From positions 1 through 10,359 of the forward strand of contig JALRJD010000317.1 of assembly GCA_023255165.1 (NCBI GenBank): 10,359 nt of DNA. Reading direction: 5' to 3'. Origin of the DNA: Porticoccaceae bacterium. Its GTDB lineage: Bacteria; Pseudomonadota; Gammaproteobacteria; Pseudomonadales; Porticoccaceae. Position 1 is the stretch's first letter. Each line of letters starts with the position of its first letter. Position numbers and translations under genes: made by a program. This document shows, one piece after another, positions 6,637 through 10,359 of this stretch. The notes below the pieces were generated by a model. It was given only the letters and a program-made list of their open reading frames with translations, was not told the DNA's origin and made no database searches.

Positions 6637-6815
6637 GATGATATTATCAATTCAGGTGGGCTGCAACTCCTTTGTCCCGCTGGGAAAGATTGCGCGAATA
6701 TCAGGCAACAGATGAAAGAAACAGAGTAAGGAACCCGCGCCAAGAGGCTGGGAGGCAGCTCCCATGGGACCACAAAGAAAGCTGATGCGACGTTTTAATC
6801 GATAGCTTAAAACGG

Positions 6816-6841
6816 ATACAAGCCGGCAAGCCGGCTTGTAT
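6816..6841 (-). terminator. Strong hairpin after the TetR gene, probable terminator
   Basis: ATACAAGCCGGC (6816-6827) and GCCGGCTTGTAT (6830-6841) form a GC-rich perfect inverted repeat with a 2-base centre. On the minus strand it is followed by CCGTTTTAAG, a short T-run two bases off the stem. Its position, 47 bp past the TetR stop, fits termination of the regulator transcript. On the plus strand it is followed by AAAAG, so it would work in the minus direction only. Confidence 0.6.
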
Positions 6842-6887
6842 AAAAGATCGAAATGCTAAAGCTTGAAGACAAGCCCGAGAAACACAA

Positions 6888-7589
6888 CTAACCTTTCTCG
6901 GCCAGATCCGCTTCCTGATAGATGTTATAGATAATATCGGTCAGATAGGTTCTGATGCGCTTGGCCCGGGCATTTTTGCGCACCGACATATGGCTCAGGG
7001 CCATGCCCTTCATCAAAAACTGCACAATATCGTGGGCCGCTTCAAGTCTGGCCAAATTCTCCCAGTGCGGGAAAACCGCCTTAACGGTATCGAGAAACTG
7101 CTTCTCAAAATCCTTTTCCACCGGCTCGATAATCTGTCGCAGCTCGGCATCGGTGCGCGAGGCCGCCAACATTTCCTGATAGGCCATAAATGAAGGCAGA
7201 TTGACATAGTCCCAGGCCGCCTCAACTGACTCGCGAACCGCCTGCACCGTGAGCTTGCGCTGCGGATCGTCGATATCCGACATCAGCTCGCGATATTCAC
7301 GCAGACGCAAGCCATGCAGGTAATCAATCACCGCGCGCATCACTGACATGCGCGAGGGAAAGTGGTGCATCATCGCGCCGCGAGACACTTTGGCGTAATT
7401 GGCAATCAATGCGGTGGTGGTGTTGGCGTAGCCCAACTCGAGCAGACACTGAATAGTCGCTTCAAGTATCGCGTTGCGAGTCATGGCACTTTTTTCTGCC
7501 TGCCAACCCTTCTCATTGCGCTGTGGCCGCCGAGGGCTTTTGACTGCAGACTTATCTGTCGCCTTTGATTTGGTGCTTGCTGCTGTCAT
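6888..7589 (-). CDS. TetR-family transcriptional regulator
   Basis: A 233-residue protein with the one-domain-plus-ligand-domain layout of TetR regulators. After a basic, lysine-rich N-terminal tail (1-30), the DNA-binding domain spans about 36-85: TRNAILEATIQCLLELGYANTT, then a helix-turn-helix TALIANYAKVSRGAMMHHF (59-77). The remaining all-helical part (90-233) would bind a small effector and dimerise; it gives no hint of the ligand. The start has AAGGA 8 bases upstream. The gene lies between the ACAD/kinase pair and the SDR-Rieske operon, all on one strand, so it is well placed to control one or both, and TetR proteins usually repress in the absence of ligand. The N-terminal tail is longer than usual (about 35 residues before the first helix) and may add DNA contacts. 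Confidence 0.93.
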   Translation of the reverse strand: MTAASTKSKATDKSAVKSPRRPQRNEKGWQAEKSAMTRNAILEATIQCLLELGYANTTTALIANYAKVSRGAMMHHFPSRMSVMRAVIDYLHGLRLREYRELMSDIDDPQRKLTVQAVRESVEAAWDYVNLPSFMAYQEMLAASRTDAELRQIIEPVEKDFEKQFLDTVKAVFPHWENLARLEAAHDIVQFLMKGMALSHMSVRKNARAKRIRTYLTDIIYNIYQEADLAEKG

Positions 7590-7671
7590 GAAATATTCCT
7601 TTTTACTCAGTCGAAATTGAAAAACTAAAAAAAACCATCGCCTGTTTTTGTTTTTATTCTATACAAAAAAA

Positions 7672-7689
7672 ATGTGTTTTACATCACAT
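7672..7689 (-). promoter_or_regulatory. CRP/Vfr-like palindrome upstream of the TetR gene
   Basis: Minus-strand ATGTGA-TGTAAA-ACACAT matches the CRP/Vfr consensus half-sites (TGTGA-N6-TCACA) with one mismatch, and the flanking T-run also fits. The site ends 82 bp upstream of the TetR start codon. The same bases can be read as a weak hairpin (ATGTG/CACAT, loop 8) followed by eight T residues at 7672-7665, a possible poor terminator for the upstream kinase gene. I cannot decide between the two. Confidence 0.35.
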
Positions 7690-7721
7690 CCTGCAAAAAC
7701 AACCGACTCTGTTTGCATTAC

Positions 7722-8741
7722 TCAGTTATCGATAACCTCAACCGCCATTCGAGCCAGCGGCTTCACCAGCTCTCGCATCTGGCTGGCTTTATCACTTGAT
7801 GCATTGCCACCCAACGCGCGCTGACCAACCCCTTCGAGAATCGCGGCAAAACGAAACATGCTAAAGGCCATATAAAAATTCCAGTCCGGAATCAGCCCCA
7901 GACCCATACGCTCGCAGTAGCGCGCCACATACTCTTGTTCACTGGGAATGCCCAGCGCCTGACGGTCAATGCCGCCCAGCCCAGCCAGCACAGAGCGGTT
8001 ATCCAGACGCAACTGCATACACTGATACGCGAGATCGGCGTAGGGATGACCGAGGGTTGAAAGCTCCCAGTCGAGCAGTGCGATGGCGCGCGGCTCACTG
8101 GCATCAAACATTATATTGTCGAGCCGGAAATCCCCGTGGGCCAACACCAGCATGCCATCGTCTTCAGGGGTATTTTCTGGCAGCCATTCAATCAGGCGAT
8201 CCATATCGGCGATAGGCTCGATCTCCGAGGCCTGATATTGCCTGGTCCAGCGACTAATCTGACGGGCAAAATAATTGCCCGGGCGACCGTAGTCCTGCAA
8301 GCCAGCCGCTTCAATATCCACCGAGTGCAAAGCCACCAGTACGCGATTCATCTCATCAAAGATGGCCCCGCGCTGCTCATTGCTCATGCCCGGCAGCGCC
8401 GGATCCCACAGCACTCTGCCCTGCTTGAATTCCATCAGATAAAACATGCTGCCAATCACCGCGTCATCTTCACAGAGGTGATAGACCGCCGCGACCGGCA
8501 CATCGGTATCCGCCAGCGCTGACAAAACCCGAAATTCGCGATCCACAGCGTGGGCGCTTTTCAGCAACTCGCCCGGTGGTTTACGGCGCAGAACATATTC
8601 GCCACTTGCGGCGGTTATCTTGAAGGTCGGGTTGGACTGGCCGCCGGCAAATTTCTCGGCGCTCAGCGGGCCTTTAAATCCCGGTACCTGCGCCTCGAGA
8701 TAAGCGGCCAGCTTTGCGCTATCAAAATCAAAATTCGACAT
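7722..8741 (-). CDS. APH/choline-kinase-fold phosphotransferase, ACAD10/11 kinase-domain type
   Basis: The frame is open back to an ATG at 8846, but that would overlap the dehydrogenase gene by 88 bp. I place the start at 8741 (339 residues); 8744 is equally possible. Both lie just after the dehydrogenase stop (8759), with a GTGGGGCGG Shine-Dalgarno-like stretch before them. Numbering is from 8741. The kinase signatures are all present: a nucleotide-loop-like FAGGQSNPTF (31-40), a basic RRK (52-54) after the third strand, the catalytic HGDFRLDN (202-209, D204 and N209), and metal-binding DWE (224-226) with GHPYADLAY. Family members phosphorylate small hydroxyl groups. In mammalian ACAD10/11 and in LvaA of Pseudomonas putida levulinate metabolism, the kinase acts on 4-hydroxyacyl-CoA. 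The immediate dehydrogenase partner supports this reading, but the substrate is inference. It is not an antibiotic-resistance gene on this evidence. Confidence 0.88.
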   Translation of the reverse strand: MSNFDFDSAKLAAYLEAQVPGFKGPLSAEKFAGGQSNPTFKITAASGEYVLRRKPPGELLKSAHAVDREFRVLSALADTDVPVAAVYHLCEDDAVIGSMFYLMEFKQGRVLWDPALPGMSNEQRGAIFDEMNRVLVALHSVDIEAAGLQDYGRPGNYFARQISRWTRQYQASEIEPIADMDRLIEWLPENTPEDDGMLVLAHGDFRLDNIMFDASEPRAIALLDWELSTLGHPYADLAYQCMQLRLDNRSVLAGLGGIDRQALGIPSEQEYVARYCERMGLGLIPDWNFYMAFSMFRFAAILEGVGQRALGGNASSDKASQMRELVKPLARMAVEVIDN

Positions 8742-8758
8742 CATCAATACCGCCCCAC

Positions 8759-9988
8759 TCAAGCCTTGGCGCCGGAGTAACGCTCGATAATCTGCTTGCC
8801 CAGACCCATCTGATGCACCTCGTCGGGGCCATCGGCCTGGCGGCACCAGCGCGCGTAGTTAAATGCCTCGGCCATAAAGTAATCTTCAGTCAGACCACCA
8901 GCACCATGCATCTGCATGGCGCGATCAATCACATTCTGAATTAACAGCGGAATAGTGGTTTTGGTTGCCGCGATCATATCCACCGAGGCCGGAACACCCT
9001 GCTGATCAATTTTGTGGCAGGTCTTCAATACCAACAGGCGGGCCATTTCAAGCTCGGAAAACATCCGCGAGATATTCTCGCGGATCGATTGATGCTTGCT
9101 GATCTGGCGGCCAAAGGTGGTACGTGACACCGCGCGCTTACAGGCCAGCTCCAACGCGCGCTGACCGGCGCCGATCAGACGCATACAGTGGTGCATGCGG
9201 CCCGGCCCCAGGCGACCCTGGGCAATTTCAAAACCGCGACCTTCGCCAAGTAAAACATTCTCCAGCGGCACGCGGCAGTTTTCAAAACGCAGCTCGGCGT
9301 GGCCGATTGGCGCATCGTCATAACCCAGCGTGCTCAGCGGACGCACCACAGTGACCCCCGGGGTATCCTTGGGCACCAGCACCTGAGTTTGCTGCAAGTG
9401 GCGGCTGGGGTTTTCGGGATCGGACTTGCCCATCACGATAAAGATTTTGGTACGCTCGTTCATGGCGCCAGTGATAAACCATTTGCGCCCGTTAAGAACC
9501 CACTCATCACCCTCTTTAACAATGCTCATCTCAACATTGGTGGCGTCACTGGAGGCTACCTGCGGCTCGGTCATGGCATAGGATGATCGGATATCGCCAT
9601 TCAGCAGCGGCGTCAACCACTGTTGCTGTTGCGCCTTGGTGGCGTAATTCATAAACACTTCCATATTGCCGGTGTCGGGCGCGTTGCAGTTAAACACCTC
9701 GGCGGACCAGGTGACACGGCCCATCACTTCGCAGAGTGGTGCATATTCGGCAAACCCGAGACCGCCGTGATCGCAGTATTCGGCATGGGATGGCGGCACA
9801 AACAGGTTCCACAGGCCTGCGGCTTTGGCTTTGAGCTTTAGCTCGTCCATTAGCGGCAGTGGGGCGAATCGATTCTCGGCATTGTGCAATTGTTCAGCAT
9901 AGGCTGCTTCGTTGGGGTAGATGTGTTCGTCGAAGAAGCGCTCCAACTTGTTGAGTAGCTGTTGGGATTTTTCACTGTGTTGGTACAT
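8759..9988 (-). CDS. Acyl-CoA dehydrogenase, ACAD10/ACAD11-like, FAD-dependent
   Basis: A 409-residue protein with the full acyl-CoA dehydrogenase layout. The helical N-terminal domain is about 1-130. The beta domain carries YAMTEP (137-142) and WFITGA (170-175), which line the flavin site. The C-terminal helical domain has RTTFGRQISKHQ (289-300) and MQMHGAGGLTED (358-369). Near the end, RQADGPDEVH (383-392) occupies the position of the medium-chain enzyme's R-IYEGT motif, so the usual catalytic Glu is Asp (D386); ADGPDEVH is the form I associate with ACAD10/11-type proteins. The enzyme would make an alpha,beta-unsaturated acyl-CoA or, in the 4-hydroxy-acid route, process a 4-phospho-acyl-CoA. 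The start has AAGGA 9 bases upstream. It is the first gene of a two-gene unit with the kinase and is preceded by a clear promoter at 10069-10096. No electron-transfer flavoprotein gene is nearby. Confidence 0.93.
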   Translation of the reverse strand: MYQHSEKSQQLLNKLERFFDEHIYPNEAAYAEQLHNAENRFAPLPLMDELKLKAKAAGLWNLFVPPSHAEYCDHGGLGFAEYAPLCEVMGRVTWSAEVFNCNAPDTGNMEVFMNYATKAQQQQWLTPLLNGDIRSSYAMTEPQVASSDATNVEMSIVKEGDEWVLNGRKWFITGAMNERTKIFIVMGKSDPENPSRHLQQTQVLVPKDTPGVTVVRPLSTLGYDDAPIGHAELRFENCRVPLENVLLGEGRGFEIAQGRLGPGRMHHCMRLIGAGQRALELACKRAVSRTTFGRQISKHQSIRENISRMFSELEMARLLVLKTCHKIDQQGVPASVDMIAATKTTIPLLIQNVIDRAMQMHGAGGLTEDYFMAEAFNYARWCRQADGPDEVHQMGLGKQIIERYSGAKA

Positions 9989-10068
9989 GCAGAGATTCCT
10001 TTACGGTTGGTTGTTCTGGCAAAAGTATCTTGTCGCGGAGCGATTCACCCTTTGCGCTTTGATTAGGC

Positions 10069-10096
10069 ATTATAGAGATTTGCGGGGTATCGGCAA
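10069..10096 (-). promoter_or_regulatory. Sigma-70-type promoter for the acyl-CoA dehydrogenase/kinase genes
   Basis: On the minus strand TTGCCG (10096-10091) is followed after 16 bp by a perfect TATAAT (10074-10069). Transcription would start near 10062, giving a leader of about 74 bases before the ATG at 9988. I see no convincing operator palindrome around it, and the palindrome found at the SDR operon promoter is not repeated here. Confidence 0.6.
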
Positions 10097-10147
10097 TAAC
10101 AATCAAACTGAACTGTTTTATATTCATCACCAGATCTAATACCCCGG

Positions 10148-10230
10148 CATTCCGAGGACGCTTTTTTATTTTGTCATTCCGAGGGAACTTCTCCCCCATC
10201 ATTCCGAGGGAACGAAGTGACCGAAGGAAT
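10148..10230. repeat. REP-like intergenic repeats with CATTCCGAGG core
   Basis: The core CATTCCGAGG occurs at 10148-10157, 10175-10184 and 10200-10209. The last two copies share the exact 15-mer TCATTCCGAGGGAAC, spaced 25 bp apart. The third copy forms the left arm of an imperfect palindrome with CCGAAGGAAT ending at 10230. This is the style of dispersed extragenic palindromes found in many bacterial genomes. Three copies with unequal spacing and no common spacer length do not make a CRISPR array. Confidence 0.65.
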
Positions 10231-10247
10231 CCACTAAACCTCTTTAT

Positions 10248-10273
10248 GTCACCCTGAGCGTAGCCGAAGGGTC
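10248..10273. repeat. REP-like palindrome, GTCACCCTGAG...CGAAGGGTC type
   Basis: ACCCT (10251-10255) and AGGGT (10268-10272) pair around a 12-base loop. The sequence GTCACCCTGAGCG followed by CGAAGGGTC is a pattern I recognise as a common dispersed intergenic element in bacterial genomes. It differs from the CATTCCGAGG copies beside it, so two repeat families are adjacent. Confidence 0.55.
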
Positions 10274-10328
10274 TATTGGCGGCAGGTCAATCACTGGCGT
10301 CTTGCCTCTGCGACACGCTGTTAATACG

Positions 10329-10358
10329 GTCGCTCCCGGCATCCATGCCTCCCGCGAC
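10329..10358. repeat. Symmetrical hairpin element at the window edge
   Basis: GTCGC, TCCC, GGCAT, CC, ATGCC, TCCC, GCGAC: two nested perfect 5-bp stems (10329-10333 with 10354-10358, and 10338-10342 with 10345-10349) separated by identical unpaired TCCC strands. It is probably another dispersed palindromic repeat. The window ends one base later, so its full extent is unknown. Confidence 0.55.
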
Positions 10359-10359
10359 A

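Larger units (their letters stand above)
6545..6887. other. Regulatory gap between the TetR gene and the SDR operon; no gene seen
   Basis: A 343-bp stretch with no supportable reading frame on either strand. It holds the leader and candidate promoter of the SDR operon (6545-6650) and, at its other end, the strong hairpin after the TetR gene (6816-6841). Between them is a weak 6-bp stem at 6749-6764 (TGGGAG/CTCCCA, loop GCAG). I see nothing interpretable in 6650-6748. Confidence 0.6.
9989..10359. other. Gene-free stretch upstream of the acyl-CoA dehydrogenase
   Basis: A 371-bp region with no supportable gene on either strand. The part next to the dehydrogenase (9989-10096) is leader and promoter. 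From about 10140 to the edge it is made up largely of at least three kinds of short palindromic repeat. The gene beyond the right edge is not visible. Confidence 0.6.

Noticed and set aside
7722..8741. Aminoglycoside-resistance kinase
   Set aside because: The shared fold and HGD motif are general to the superfamily; the pairing with an acyl-CoA dehydrogenase points to a metabolic kinase.
8742..8846. N-terminal extension of the kinase gene to an ATG at 8846
   Set aside because: The extra residues overlap the dehydrogenase gene in another frame, are rich in Arg and Gly with no family similarity, and the family-like start MSNFDFD follows the ribosome binding site near 8750.
7722..9988. Direct identification as the levulinate (lva) operon
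   Set aside because: No LvaB-like small protein, LvaD/LvaE-type genes or matching regulator are seen; only the two-enzyme logic is shared, so no lva symbols are assigned.
9972..10202. 76-codon minus-strand open frame upstream of the dehydrogenase
   Set aside because: It runs through REP-like repeats and the promoter and overlaps the dehydrogenase start, with no recognisable domain.
10148..10213. Possible CRISPR array from the repeated CATTCCGAGG sequence
   Set aside because: The repeats are short and palindromic, have unequal spacing, lack spacers of constant length, and no cas genes are present.

Overview
The window looks like a catabolic region of a Gammaproteobacterium, possibly a marine cellvibrionad-type organism. 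The evidence is moderate GC, Gram-negative signal peptides, an acyl-CoA dehydrogenase/kinase-like pair, a Rieske oxygenase, several short-chain dehydrogenases (SDRs), and REP-like intergenic palindromes. The taxonomic guess rests on gene content and style only and is weak below class level. All eight genes I can support lie on the minus strand, so transcription runs from high to low coordinates. The long plus-strand open frames are antisense shadows.

Layout in transcription order. (a) 10359-9989: a gene-free stretch with REP-like palindromes, then a good sigma-70-type promoter (-35 TTGCCG, 16-bp spacer, -10 TATAAT). (b) 9988-7722: an acyl-CoA dehydrogenase followed 14-17 bp later by an APH/choline-kinase-fold phosphotransferase. 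This is the split bacterial version of the domain pair fused in animal ACAD10/ACAD11. (c) 7721-7590: an AT-rich gap with a CRP/Vfr-like palindrome. (d) 7589-6888: a TetR-family regulator, followed by a strong hairpin. (e) 6887-6545: a 343-bp regulatory gap with a candidate promoter whose spacer holds a 13-bp palindrome. (f) 6544-2061: a compact run of three different SDRs, a Rieske ring-hydroxylating oxygenase alpha subunit, and an exported VOC/glyoxalase-fold protein, with gaps of 59, 80, 77 and 23 bp. (g) 2060-1888: a 173-bp gap with 12-bp tandem repeats and a small hairpin. (h) 1887-1: an exported DUF3604 (PHP-like metallohydrolase) protein, cut by the window edge near its C-terminus.

How the genes may work together (inference): the Rieske enzyme hydroxylates a hydrophobic or cyclic substrate, the three SDRs oxidise or reduce alcohol/ketone groups, and the dehydrogenase/kinase pair processes an acyl-CoA, possibly a 4-hydroxyacyl-CoA by way of a phosphorylated intermediate. 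The TetR protein between the two transcription units probably senses a pathway intermediate. The VOC and DUF3604 proteins carry export signals and would act in the periplasm or at the membrane. No Rieske ferredoxin, reductase, beta subunit, CoA ligase or thiolase is present, so the pathway is incomplete here and its substrate cannot be read from the sequence. The most interesting parts are the split ACAD/kinase pair, an SDR with altered signature positions, and the exported VOC protein in a cytoplasmic oxygenase operon.
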